DNA of 45,356 bases from Saprospiraceae bacterium (GTDB taxonomy: Bacteria; Bacteroidota; Bacteroidia; Chitinophagales; Saprospiraceae): assembly GCA_020848965.1 (NCBI GenBank), contig JADLHE010000216.1:1-45356 (forward strand), read 5' to 3'. Positions 8,415 to 16,526 of the stretch are shown piece by piece; position 1 is the stretch's first letter, and each line of letters opens with the position of its first letter. The notes beneath the pieces were generated by a model that was given only the letters and a program-made list of their open reading frames with translations, did not search any database and was not told the DNA's origin. The translations under genes and the position numbers were made by a program.

Positions 8415-8882
8415 TTAAGCTGCCACCGCATGGGAGGCTGCATATTGGATTGCCCGGATGATGTTGTGATAGCCGGTGCATCGGCAATAATTGCCTTCCA
8501 GCGCCTCCCGGATTTCGTGCTCGGAGGGGTTTGGGTTTCGCTCCAGCAGGTCGGCAGCGACCATGATCATGCCGGGGGTGCAGAAGCCGCATTGCAGGCC
8601 GTGCTCCTCCCGGAAGCCTTCTTGCAGCGGGTGGAGGTTGTCGCCGTCGGCCATGCCCTCGATGGTGGTGATGGAGCGGCCATCGGCCTGTGCGGTGAGC
8701 ACGGTGCAGGACTTGACGGCGTGGCCATCAAGGTGTACCGTACAGGCCCCACAGCTCGACGTGTCGCAGCCCACGTGGGTGCCGGTCAGCCGCAGGGTGT
8801 CTCTTAGGTAGAAGACCAACAGGTCACGAGCTTCGACGTCGTGGTTGAAGGACTTCCCATTTACGGTGATGGAAACTTTCAT
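8415..8882 (-). CDS. Mo-hydroxylase 2Fe-2S subunit (CoxS-like)
   Basis: A 155-residue small subunit with two [2Fe-2S] clusters. The plant-ferredoxin-like cluster has [15 protein letters not shown] followed by a cysteine at SCTVLTAQ. The second cluster has CGFCTPGM and CRCTGYHNI. The length and motifs are complete. It is the first gene of the minus-strand Mo-hydroxylase set and carries electrons from the Mo centre to the FAD subunit. No convincing promoter with both boxes was found upstream. The leader has a short GGATTTACGATTTTG direct repeat at 8892-8926. Confidence 0.95.
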   Translation of the reverse strand: MKVSITVNGKSFNHDVEARDLLVFYLRDTLRLTGTHVGCDTSSCGACTVHLDGHAVKSCTVLTAQADGRSITTIEGMADGDNLHPLQEGFREEHGLQCGFCTPGMIMVAADLLERNPNPSEHEIREALEGNYCRCTGYHNIIRAIQYAASHAVAA

Positions 8883-9323
8883 AGGTGAGTGTTAATGGAT
8901 TTACGATTTTGTGATTTTGGATTTACGAACGCACCCCGGCCAAGCCTTGGGTGAGTAGGCTTCTTAAAAGCAGTATGGGCAAACGATTTTGCGAAGCAAG
9001 GAAATACTTATTGAAAATTTTTTCTAAATTTCTTAAAACACCCTCTTCTCAAAATTATAATTTGCGGGTGGCAAATATAATTAATTGTATTCGGTTTTCC
9101 GAAACTGAGCAAGTGAAAAATATTTTTCTTGAATTGAATTTAGACCAAATCAAAATAGGGCTTTGGAGGGATGGTTTGTTAGGTTTCTACAAAGACTTAG
9201 TGGATTCAACAGGGCTATGCCCACGAAAAACAGGAAGGCGGGAATGAATAATGAACAAACGCGCTGGAACCCGCTTGGGAAGCGAGCATAAATTCATTAA
9301 AGCGAAGCAAGGGAGTCCATCAA
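8883..9323. other. Gene-poor, AT-rich stretch between the Mo-hydroxylase cluster and the TPR gene
   Basis: Bases 8892-8926 hold a single-armed tandem pattern (GGATTTACGATTTTG, then ATTTTGGATTTACGA), a possible relic of the inverted repeat family. The rest, to 9323, is AT-rich. A 98-codon plus-strand frame from 8951 shows no recognisable domain and has a sequence bias unlike its neighbours. I see no RNA gene or terminator. Confidence 0.4.
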
Positions 9324-10817
9324 TTACTCCATCAATTTCCCCTCCAGCACCTTGCGTTGCAGGACTTCCGACTTGCCGCCATACTCCATGGCCTTTTGCC
9401 AGAACTGAAGGGCCTCGTTGGCTTTGCCAAGTTGGTATTGCACATCGCCCATGCGTTCCAAGGCGGCAGGGTCTTTGGCATTCAACTGCAGGGCCTCGTT
9501 GAGCGATTTTTCAGCTTGCGGGTATTTTTTCAGTTGGTAGTGCGACTCGGCAGTTTCCTTCAGCACGTTGAATCGGAGCGGAGGGTTCTTGGCAGTCATG
9601 ACGAAGGCCTGTTGCAGCGCAGAAAGCGCATCGTTCGGTTTGTGAAGGCCGTTGTAGCCCAAGCCATTGAAATAGTAAGCCGAGGCTTGGTTGGGAAAGA
9701 GGTCGAGTGCCTCCTCGGAGGTCTTCACGAGGTTTTGGTAGTCTTTTTTATCGAAATAAATATAGAGCACCTGCTCCCAAACTGCCCATACGTTGTGGTC
9801 GAGTTCGAGGCAGCGCTGGTATGCTTCCAGCGCCTTTTCGGGTTGGCCGCTGTGGTAATAAACATCGCCCAGTACCGAGTGCGACTTGGCAACATTGGGG
9901 TGAACGGTGGCCAAAAGCGAGGTCAGGGCCAAGAGCGAATTGCCGAGGCTCTTATCGTTCGTTTCGGCCAAGCGGGTCACATACGGGATGATTTCCTTGA
10001 TTTTGGTGTCAATCTCCGTGTTTGGATTTTCAAAAACGGGGCGAAGCGAATTGAGGAACTTGAGGTCGTCAACGCCCTTGGAATCATCGGCTAGCGCAAT
10101 CTTGGCACGGGCGTCTTCGGGGTCGAGCTTCAATATTTCTTGGTAAGTGGCCGTGGCCTTGGCCTTTTCGCCCGTTTGGTCATAGAGTGTGGCCAAGAGG
10201 TGGCGGTATTCCACGTTTTTCGGGAAGCGGTTAATCAAATCCTGTACCTCCTTGCCTGCTTTTTTATAATCGCCCATGCCGAGGTAAAGCGTCTGTTTGT
10301 GGCGGGTCGTCTCCTCGTTGATGCCAATCATTTTCTCCAATTGGTCATACACCTTGATGGCCTCGGCTGGTTGGCTGGCCCGCACGAGGTAGTAGGCCCA
10401 TTTGAAATAATAGCCCTCGTTGTGGGGGTCGGCCTTCACGAGTTGGGCGTAGAGGTCGGCGGCTTCTTTGTCCTTGTCCAATTTTTGGTAAAGCTCGGCG
10501 AGGTAATATTTGTACCAAGGATTGCCGGGGTTCCATTCCACGGCGTAGCGAGCGTTGGTGAGGGCTTTGTCGGTGTCTTTCAGTGCCTCGTAAACCCTGG
10601 CCAGTTCGTAGGCAGCGGCATCGTTCTTAGGTGATTTGTCCAGCACCTCCTTGAACTTGGCGGCGGCCTTTTCCCAATTGCCCAATAATTTCTCCCGGTT
10701 GCCGTCCATGAAAAGTTGGCCAACCTGCGTTTCCTGCGGAATTTGCAAGCCTTCATCCTGTGCCCAAATCGTGAAACTGGCCAAGAGAAGCAGGGGGAGG
10801 AGTATTCGCTTTGACAT
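9324..10817 (-). CDS. Secreted TPR-repeat protein
   Basis: A 497-residue protein with a Sec signal peptide (MSKRILLPLLLLASFTIWAQ) followed by about ten tetratricopeptide repeats. Typical unit features are visible, such as NDAAAYELARVYEALKD and PEKALEAYQRCLELD. The start at 10817 is chosen for the signal peptide; the frame stays open for 30 more codons only because it reads through the repeat arm at 10821-10870. TPR arrays are protein-binding scaffolds. In many Bacteroidota this gene follows dut and a sugar nucleotidyltransferase, as here, which suggests a role at the cell envelope; that is inference. The genes that often follow it (DUF4292 and an M23 peptidase) are absent. Confidence 0.85.
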   Translation of the reverse strand: MSKRILLPLLLLASFTIWAQDEGLQIPQETQVGQLFMDGNREKLLGNWEKAAAKFKEVLDKSPKNDAAAYELARVYEALKDTDKALTNARYAVEWNPGNPWYKYYLAELYQKLDKDKEAADLYAQLVKADPHNEGYYFKWAYYLVRASQPAEAIKVYDQLEKMIGINEETTRHKQTLYLGMGDYKKAGKEVQDLINRFPKNVEYRHLLATLYDQTGEKAKATATYQEILKLDPEDARAKIALADDSKGVDDLKFLNSLRPVFENPNTEIDTKIKEIIPYVTRLAETNDKSLGNSLLALTSLLATVHPNVAKSHSVLGDVYYHSGQPEKALEAYQRCLELDHNVWAVWEQVLYIYFDKKDYQNLVKTSEEALDLFPNQASAYYFNGLGYNGLHKPNDALSALQQAFVMTAKNPPLRFNVLKETAESHYQLKKYPQAEKSLNEALQLNAKDPAALERMGDVQYQLGKANEALQFWQKAMEYGGKSEVLQRKVLEGKLME

Positions 10818-10820
10818 TAG

Positions 10821-10906
10821 AAGGTTTGAGGATTTGAGGATGCGAGGATTTGAGGATGCGAGGATTTGAGCAGACCCTGTCAAATCCTCGCTTCCTCGAA
10901 TCTTCA
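10821..10906. repeat. Inverted tandem repeat, word GAGGATTT/GAGGATGC
   Basis: The left arm (10821-10870) has about six units alternating GAGGATTT and GAGGATGC. The right arm (10880-10906) is shorter: CAAATCCTCGCTTCCTCG then AATCTTCA. It fills the spacer between the nucleotidyltransferase and TPR genes and reaches into the stop codon of the former (10904). Confidence 0.85.
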
Positions 10907-11911
10907 TTCTTTAAAACTGGTATAGTCGCCGATGCTCACGTCCGACACATGCCCTTCGTAATTTACGTGGTTGCCCACCATAGAATCGGTGAAGAGGGCA
11001 TCGGAAACGTTCGTATCGCCCTGTATAACGCTGTTTTTGATGATGCAGTTTGCAATCACCGAATTATTCCCGACGGAGACGTGCGGCCCAATGACGGAGT
11101 TCAGGATTTTTGCGCCAGCGCCTACAAAACAAGGCTCAATAACCACTGAGTTTTCAATGACCGCCTGCGGCGAAACGAGTTGCTCCAACGGCTGTTTGAT
11201 TTCGAGCATCCGGCGGTTGGTGTCCACGATATTGAGCTTATTGCCGCAGTCCAGCCACTCGTCAATGCCGCTGGCCCGGAACTGGTAGCCGCCCGCCTTC
11301 ATGTTTTCCAGCACCGAAGTTATCTGGAATTCGCCTTTGTCCTTGATATTGTTTTCAATCAAAAACTTGATTTGGTCACGTAGGTACTCGCCTTCCCTTA
11401 CATAGTAAAGGCCCACGATGGCCAAATCGGAGACGAAAACGGGCGATTTCTCCACAAAATCAGTGATAACCTGCTTTTCGTTGGTCTTCACGACGCCGAA
11501 AGACGAAGGGTCTTCCACTTTTTTCACCCAAATGATGCCATCTTCATTGATATCGAAATGGAAGTCGGCCCGGAAAAGCGTGTCGCTGAAAGCGATAAAC
11601 ACGTTGCCATTGAGGCTTTCGCTGGCGCAACCAATGGCATGGGCCACGCCCAGCGGCTGTGTTTGTTGGTAAATGCGGCCTTCTGCCCCAAAGCTGTTGG
11701 CAATGGCCACGAGTTCCCGCTCAACGTCCTTGCCGAAGTCGCCTGTGATGAAGGCTATTTCTTCAATCTGGCCATTGTAGCCAGCTGTGAGGTCTTCCAC
11801 AATGCGCTGCACCATCGGCTTGCCAGCAATGGGAATGAGCGGCTTTGGGAGTGTCAGTGTATGTGGTCGGAGGCGAGTGCCCCGGCCAGCCATTGGGATA
11901 ATGATTTTCAT
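10904..11911 (-). CDS. Sugar-phosphate nucleotidyltransferase with C-terminal hexapeptide repeats
   Basis: A 335-residue enzyme that joins a sugar 1-phosphate to a nucleoside triphosphate. The signature at the start is complete: PMAGRGTRLRPHT, then PKPLIPIAGKPMV. A central Rossmann-type domain covers about residues 1-235. The C-terminus (about 240-335) is a left-handed beta-helix with imperfect hexapeptides (VIENSVVIEPCFVGAG, SVIGPHVSVGNNSVI). This is the layout of GlmU/RmlA-like proteins, and the exact sugar cannot be told. The start at 11911 begins directly with the signature and is preferred over an upstream in-frame ATG. It lies between dut and the TPR gene on the same strand. Confidence 0.9.
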   Translation of the reverse strand: MKIIIPMAGRGTRLRPHTLTLPKPLIPIAGKPMVQRIVEDLTAGYNGQIEEIAFITGDFGKDVERELVAIANSFGAEGRIYQQTQPLGVAHAIGCASESLNGNVFIAFSDTLFRADFHFDINEDGIIWVKKVEDPSSFGVVKTNEKQVITDFVEKSPVFVSDLAIVGLYYVREGEYLRDQIKFLIENNIKDKGEFQITSVLENMKAGGYQFRASGIDEWLDCGNKLNIVDTNRRMLEIKQPLEQLVSPQAVIENSVVIEPCFVGAGAKILNSVIGPHVSVGNNSVIANCIIKNSVIQGDTNVSDALFTDSMVGNHVNYEGHVSDVSIGDYTSFKE

Positions 11912-11996
11912 AAAGAACAGTGATTTGTGATATTTGAATGCGAGGGTGCATTTCACAGTCAAAATTCATACCTCATCGCTCCAAACCGCATTACTT

Positions 11997-12428
11997 TTAA
12001 ATGCCGGTGCTGCCAAAACCACCTGTTCCACGCTCCGTTTCCGAAAGCACAGCCACTTCTGCCCACTCAATTTGCTCGTACCTCGCAATGACCATCTGGG
12101 CAATTCGCTCGCCGGGTTCCACGGTTTGCGGCTGGTTGGAGAGATTGACGAGGATGATTTTGATTTCGCCCCGGTAGTCGCTGTCAATGGTGCCGGGAGC
12201 GTTGACGAGGCTCAAGCCTTTTTTGATGGAAAGCCCACTGCGGGGGCGCACCTGGGCCTCGTAGCCAAGCGGCAATTCGATGAAAAGCCCCGTTGGCACA
12301 AGGGTTCGCTCCAAAGAACCAAGGCTTATCGGCTCGGTGATATTGGCCCGGAGGTCGAGGCCAGCACTGCCCGCTGTCTCGTATTGCGGCAGCGGGAAGG
12401 GGGATTGATTGATGATTTTTACTTGCAT
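11997..12428 (-). CDS. dut: Deoxyuridine 5'-triphosphate nucleotidohydrolase
   Basis: A 143-residue trimeric dUTPase that hydrolyses dUTP to dUMP and pyrophosphate. All five motifs are visible: [33 protein letters not shown], and the C-terminal [10 protein letters not shown] arm. The length is normal. It lies downstream of pyk, with an inverted tandem repeat in the spacer, and upstream of the nucleotidyltransferase gene. The 85-nt spacer to the latter holds no clear signal. Confidence 0.97.
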   Translation of the reverse strand: MQVKIINQSPFPLPQYETAGSAGLDLRANITEPISLGSLERTLVPTGLFIELPLGYEAQVRPRSGLSIKKGLSLVNAPGTIDSDYRGEIKIILVNLSNQPQTVEPGERIAQMVIARYEQIEWAEVAVLSETERGTGGFGSTGI

Positions 12429-12432
12429 AAAG

Positions 12433-12505
12433 AAGTTTTGAGTTTTAGGTTTTGAGTTCCGAGTACCTTAGTTGCTCACTCAAAACTCGACACTCAAAAC
12501 TTTTG
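12433..12505. repeat. Inverted tandem repeat, word TTTTGAGT
   Basis: The left arm (12433-12464) is AAGTTTTGAGTTTTAGG, then TTTTGAGTTCCGAGT. The right arm (12475-12505) is CTCACTCAAAACTCGAC, then ACTCAAAACTTTT. It lies between pyk and dut. Bases 12478-12504 match 19394-19420 at 25 of 27 positions, so this arm has a sister copy 6.9 kb away. Confidence 0.85.
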
Positions 12506-13939
12506 TCACTCCACCTGCGTCACCCGCAGCATGTTCGTGCGCAGTCGTTTGGCGAGCGGCATGGAGCCGATATTGACGATGACGTCCCCTGTGGCTACCT
12601 CGCCAGCCTGTTTAAGGATGTTGACCGTGTCTTCGATGGTCTCGTCCGTAGTGGTGAATTTGTCGTAATAATAGCCTTTTACGCCCCAAACCAAGTTGAG
12701 CGTGGCGAGGATGTGAATCTGGCCAGAGAAGATGCAGATTTTGCGCTTGGGCCTGCGGCTGCTCACTTTAAAAGCTGTGTAGCCGGATACGGTCATGCCC
12801 ATGATGCACTTTGCATTGATGCGCTCGGCCACGTCCACGGCGCTGTAGCAGACCACGTCGCTGTGGAAGGTGGAAGAGTTGGGCGAAGGCTCTGGGAAGC
12901 GCAACTGGTACAGGTCGTTCGTTTCCACTTCGTGGATGATGCGGCCCATCGTTTCAATGGTTTCCACTGGGAATTTGCCCATTGCCGTTTCGCCGGAACA
13001 CATGACGGCGTCGCAACCATCGAGCACGGCATTGGCCACGTCCGTTACCTCTGGGCGGGTTGGCGTGGGGTTTTCCATCATGGACTCCATCATTTGCGTA
13101 GCAACAATCACAGGCCTGCTGCGCTTGATGCACTTGGCGATGATGCTTTTCTGGGTCATTGCCAGCCCTTCGATGGGCGTCTCGATGCCGAGGTCGCCAC
13201 GGGCAATCATGATGCCGTTGGAGTTTTTGATGATTTCATCAATGTTTTCGAGGGCTTCCGGTTTTTCTATCTTTGAAATGACCTTAGCAGGGTGGCCTTT
13301 TGCCGAAATCCGTTTCCAGAGGTCGTCGAGGTCTTGTGCGCTGCGCACGAACGAAAGTGCGATCCAATTGACGGGCTGGGTAAGGATGAAGTCAAGGTCA
13401 CGGAGGTCTTTTTCAGTGAGGGCTGGTAGCTTAACCTTGGTATTTGGCAGGTTCACGCCCTTGTTGGAGCGGATGGGGCCGCCGTGGGTCACTTCCAGTT
13501 TTACGGTATCCTTGCGGTTGGTTTCCACCACTTTGAGCCGGATTTTGCCGTCGTCCACGAGGATGGTCTCGCCGGGGTTCACGTCCTCGGCCAGGTCTTG
13601 GTAGCTCATGTAGATGGCATCCTTGGTGCCCTCGCAAGGGGTGTTCACAAAGGTGATGACATCGCCTTTGTCGAGCATCAGGGGTTCGTCCTTGATGACG
13701 CCAACCCTCAATTTAGGCCCTTGTAAATCGGCGAGGATGCCCACATGTGCGTCAAGTTCCTCGTTGATGCGCATGATGTGGTGGATGACTTCCTTGTGTG
13801 CCTCGTGTTTTCCGTGAGAAAAATTTAGTCGAAAAATATCAACGCCAGCGATGACCAGCTTCTTCAACATTTCATAGTTGCTGCTGGCAGGGCCTACGGT
13901 GGCCACTATCTTAGTACTGTTTTTATCCTTGCTCATCAT
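12506..13939 (-). CDS. pyk: Pyruvate kinase
   Basis: A 477-residue pyruvate kinase converting phosphoenolpyruvate and ADP to pyruvate and ATP. The N-terminus TKIVATVGPAS, the active-site lysine segment ISKIEKPEALENIDEII, the metal site IMIARGDLGIE, and VATQMMESMM are all present. The C-terminal allosteric-type domain ends normally. The start is taken at the MMSKDKNST methionines (13939 or 13936). The 11 codons upstream look non-coding. A -7-like TATTTTTG on the minus strand at 14041-14048 is a possible promoter but lacks a -33 box. The gene is divergent from acpP. Confidence 0.97.
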   Translation of the reverse strand: MMSKDKNSTKIVATVGPASSNYEMLKKLVIAGVDIFRLNFSHGKHEAHKEVIHHIMRINEELDAHVGILADLQGPKLRVGVIKDEPLMLDKGDVITFVNTPCEGTKDAIYMSYQDLAEDVNPGETILVDDGKIRLKVVETNRKDTVKLEVTHGGPIRSNKGVNLPNTKVKLPALTEKDLRDLDFILTQPVNWIALSFVRSAQDLDDLWKRISAKGHPAKVISKIEKPEALENIDEIIKNSNGIMIARGDLGIETPIEGLAMTQKSIIAKCIKRSRPVIVATQMMESMMENPTPTRPEVTDVANAVLDGCDAVMCSGETAMGKFPVETIETMGRIIHEVETNDLYQLRFPEPSPNSSTFHSDVVCYSAVDVAERINAKCIMGMTVSGYTAFKVSSRRPKRKICIFSGQIHILATLNLVWGVKGYYYDKFTTTDETIEDTVNILKQAGEVATGDVIVNIGSMPLAKRLRTNMLRVTQVE

Positions 13940-14351
13940 AGGTTCGTAGTGAGGGAGATTGTGGCTCCCCACGTTGCAAAAGTGCTGATTATCTGCTTAA
14001 TTCATTTGGTTTTTTTACTTCAAACGAATGGATGCTGCATCAAAAATAACCTAATCAGGGGGTACTAAGTGTATTTTTGACAAATTAAATCAGCCGCCAA
14101 AAGTACGTTCTGGTTTGAACTTGGCAAATGTCGCAGCGTTTTTTCCTATGAAATCTAGGAAAGACATAATAGCGCCATGCCAAAAATTATTTTTCCAAGT
14201 CGGCTGCTTTGCCTTTCTTTGCAGCGAATTTTTAAACCCTTTTTGAAGTAAAGGGCAAGGCAGGGCGGTTCCCCAGCATGTTTTCATGCCGAGCGGATAA
14301 GGCCAATTGCCCCATCTTCAATCAGTTTTTTCAATTTAAACAGCATTTGAT
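13940..14351. other. Divergent regulatory region between pyk and acpP
   Basis: A 412-nt stretch without a credible gene, holding the leaders of two divergent housekeeping genes. Two -7-like elements are seen: TATTTTTG on the plus strand at 14072-14079 (towards acpP, about 270 nt away) and the same word on the minus strand at 14041-14048 (towards pyk). Neither has a -33 TTTG at the usual distance. A small perfect hairpin (GCATG-TTTT-CATGC) lies at 14276-14289 in the acpP leader. A short minus-strand frame (14287-14090) has no recognisable features. Confidence 0.4.
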
Positions 14352-14588
14352 ATGTCTGACATTGCAAGCCGTGTAAAAGCACTCATCGTAGAAAAATTGG
14401 GCGTTGAAGAATCGGAAGTGACCCCAGAGGCAAGCTTCACCAACGACCTCGGTGCCGACTCGCTCGACACCGTTGAGCTTATCATGGAACTGGAGAAAGA
14501 ATTTGACATCTCCATCCCAGATGAGCAAGCTGAAAAGATTCAAACCGTAGGACAGGCCATTGAGTACATCGAGAGCAACTCGAAATAA
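14352..14588 (+). CDS. acpP: Acyl carrier protein
   Basis: A 78-residue acidic acyl carrier protein. The phosphopantetheine attachment motif is [16 protein letters not shown], with Ser37 as the modified residue. Length and acidity are normal. It carries growing acyl chains in type II fatty acid synthesis. fabF follows on the same strand, with a strong terminator-like hairpin in between, which would let acpP be expressed far above fabF. The leader has no strong Shine-Dalgarno sequence, as is common in Bacteroidota. Confidence 0.97.
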   Translation: MSDIASRVKALIVEKLGVEESEVTPEASFTNDLGADSLDTVELIMELEKEFDISIPDEQAEKIQTVGQAIEYIESNSK

Positions 14589-14614
14589 GGTCATTCCGAA
14601 TCATTCATTTTGCC

Positions 14615-14656
14615 AAAGCCAAAAACGCTGCACCATGCAGGTTTTTGGCTTTTTTC
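14615..14656 (+). terminator. Rho-independent terminator between acpP and fabF
   Basis: The stem AAAGCCAAAAAC (14615-14626) pairs with GTTTTTGGCTTT (14641-14652). An inner CTGCA/TGCAG helix sits above a one-base bulge, and a T run follows (to about 14655). This is probably partial, allowing some read-through to fabF, because no convincing separate fabF promoter is visible. Confidence 0.8.
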
Positions 14657-14744
14657 TCCTTATCCATCACCCAAGCAGCAGGTTCGGCAGTTGTATTGCC
14701 CATTTCACCCGTCTGCCTCCTGCCACGCCATTTAAAACGATTTT

Positions 14745-15986
14745 ATGAGAAGGGTAGTCATCACTGGTATCGGAGCGCTCACTCCCATTGGCAACAATGT
14801 ACAGGAATACCTCGAAGGCTTGAAGAAAGGTGTCAGCGGCGCTGGCCCCATCACCCGTTTTGATACCACGCACTTCAAAACGCAATTCGCCTGCGAGGTC
14901 AAGAACTTCAACCCAGAAGAGTTCATTGACAAAAAAGAGGTGCGCAAGCTCGACAATTTCACCATCTACGCCATGGTCGCTGCTGACGAGGCCATTGCCA
15001 ACGCAGGGCTAGACCCCGAAAAGCTCGACTGCGACCGGGTGGGCGTCATCATATCTTCCGGCATTGGCGGCATGGCCACGTTGGAAAAAGAGGTGGAAGA
15101 ATTCATCACCGGCAACGGCATTCCCCGCTACAACCCCTTCCTCATTCCGAAAATGATCATTGACATCGCCTCCGGCCATGTCTCCATGAAATACGGCTTC
15201 CGGGGCATCAACTACGCCATCGTTTCGGCTTGTGCCTCCTCCTCCCACGGCATTATGTCCGCTTTTGACAGTATCCGGTTGGGGCGCAACGACGTCATCA
15301 TCGCCGGTGGCGCCGAAGCGACCATCATCAAGGTGGCCGTCGGAGGGTTCGGGGCCATGAAGGCGCTCTCTACCCGCAACGACGACCCCGCCACGGCCTC
15401 CCGCCCCTTCGACCTAGACCGGGAAGGTTTCGTGCTGGGCGAAGGTGCTGGCATGCTCGTGCTCGAAGAACTGGAACACGCCAAGCGCCGGGGTGCCAAT
15501 ATCCTTTGCGAACTTGTGGGTGCTGGCGCAACTGCCGATGCACACCACATCACTGCCCCACACCCAGAGGGCCTTGGTGCCGCCAACGTAATGAAGGCCG
15601 CCCTCGCCGATGCCCATATGAACGCCGATGAAATTGATTATATCAACGTACATGGTACCTCCACACCGCTCGGCGACGTAGCAGAAGTGAGAGCTATCCA
15701 AAAAGTGTTCGGTGACAATATTTTCAAGCTGAACGTCAGCTCCACGAAGTCCATGACGGGCCACTTGCTCGGCGCTGCCGGGGCCATCGAAGCGATTGCC
15801 GGGATTTTGGCCATCCAGCACCAGTTCATCCCGCCGACCATCAACCACTTCACCGACGACCCAGAACTCGACCCACGCATCAACCTGACCTTCAACCAGC
15901 CACAGGAGCGGGAAGTGCGGGCCATCCTAAGCAACACTTTCGGCTTCGGTGGGCACAATGGGTCGTTGATATTTAAAAAGTTTTGA
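14745..15986 (+). CDS. fabF: Beta-ketoacyl-ACP synthase II
   Basis: A 413-residue condensing enzyme that elongates acyl-ACP with malonyl-ACP. The catalytic cysteine is C163 in VSACASSSHG. The two histidines lie in NVHGTSTPLGD and SMTGHLLGAAG, and the conserved lysine is just before the second (STKS). The terminal NTFGFGGHNGSL motif is intact. It pairs with acpP upstream. In many Bacteroidota rnc (RNase III) comes next, but here a long inverted repeat and a fucosidase gene on the other strand follow. Confidence 0.97.
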   Translation: MRRVVITGIGALTPIGNNVQEYLEGLKKGVSGAGPITRFDTTHFKTQFACEVKNFNPEEFIDKKEVRKLDNFTIYAMVAADEAIANAGLDPEKLDCDRVGVIISSGIGGMATLEKEVEEFITGNGIPRYNPFLIPKMIIDIASGHVSMKYGFRGINYAIVSACASSSHGIMSAFDSIRLGRNDVIIAGGAEATIIKVAVGGFGAMKALSTRNDDPATASRPFDLDREGFVLGEGAGMLVLEELEHAKRRGANILCELVGAGATADAHHITAPHPEGLGAANVMKAALADAHMNADEIDYINVHGTSTPLGDVAEVRAIQKVFGDNIFKLNVSSTKSMTGHLLGAAGAIEAIAGILAIQHQFIPPTINHFTDDPELDPRINLTFNQPQEREVRAILSNTFGFGGHNGSLIFKKF

Positions 15987-15989
15987 GTA

Positions 15990-16069
15990 ATTGCTTAATT
16001 GTTGGAATTGTTTGATTGCTGTCGGGTTACGGGCAACAATCAAACAATTTCAACAATCAAGCAATCAAT
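15990..16069. repeat. Inverted tandem repeat / near-perfect hairpin between convergent genes
   Basis: The left arm (15990-16019) is ATTGCTTAATTGTTGG, then AATTGTTTGATTGC. The right arm (16033-16069), read on the other strand, matches it at 27 of 29 positions, with a spacer of about 14 nt. It is the best-preserved copy of the family. It lies between fabF and the C-terminal fucosidase segment on the opposite strand, where it could end transcription from both sides, though it lacks a classic GC stem. Confidence 0.85.
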
Positions 16070-16511
16070 AAACTCCCACCTCGCTGATACACAGCGCTGC
16101 CTTTCCTTCAAATTCGATTTTTAGTTTTTCCGCCTCCGTTTTTGCGAAGCGCAAAATGCGTTTGTAGCCTATCGTGGTGCCTTCGGCAATGGGCACCCAC
16201 TTCCTGTTTTGCTGCGCAAGGACTTTGAAGGCCGTTACCCGTTGGCCGAACTCGATTTGTTCTTGCAGTACAATGCGGCTAATGGATTTCTTTCCACCAT
16301 CTGCACCTTTGGTTAAATCAATTTCCAAACTGGCTGATTTCACATCATCTTTCGTGCCCCAGAAAGTGTCGGCATCACCGTCCAAAGCAAAGGAAGCATC
16401 GAAGCCCAGCCCCCGCTCATCGCTGGCGGTCGCTTTTTTGATTTCCCCTTCGGGGTCTTCGGCAAAATTGGTGGCGAAGTCCTTTTGCAACACTTTTTTA
16501 AATTCCATCAA
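16065..16511 (-). pseudogene. C-terminal discoidin-like segment of the GH29 fucosidase, cut off by an in-frame stop
   Basis: This frame is the direct in-frame continuation of the fucosidase beyond a TAA at 16527-16529. Without that codon the text would read GLVH-(stop)-TDAARLMEFKKVL, the normal linker between the catalytic and C-terminal domains in GH29 enzymes. The segment (about 148 residues) looks like an F5/8 type C (discoidin) carbohydrate-binding domain, with FALDGDADTFWGTKDD near its start. It has an ATG at 16508 and a TTG at 16511, about 16 nt after the stop, so re-initiation could yield a separate polypeptide. The absence of further stops suggests a recent nonsense change, tolerated splitting, or a sequencing error. 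Confidence 0.7.
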
Positions 16512-16526
16512 GCGGGCGGCGTCGGT

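Noticed and set aside
8951..9247. Small plus-strand protein gene
   Set aside because: No homology, no signal or ribosome-binding site recognised, and atypical composition; kept only as part of a gene-poor stretch.
10821..10906. CRISPR array
   Set aside because: The repeat words are 7-10 nt, in direct contact, without unique spacers, and are followed by reverse-complement units.
10818..10907. N-terminal extension of the TPR protein
   Set aside because: The extra 30 codons are the repeat arm and lie before a perfect signal peptide start at 10817.
14276..14289. Hairpin in the acpP leader as a regulatory RNA
   Set aside because: Only a 5-bp stem with a TTTT loop; such hairpins are expected by chance.
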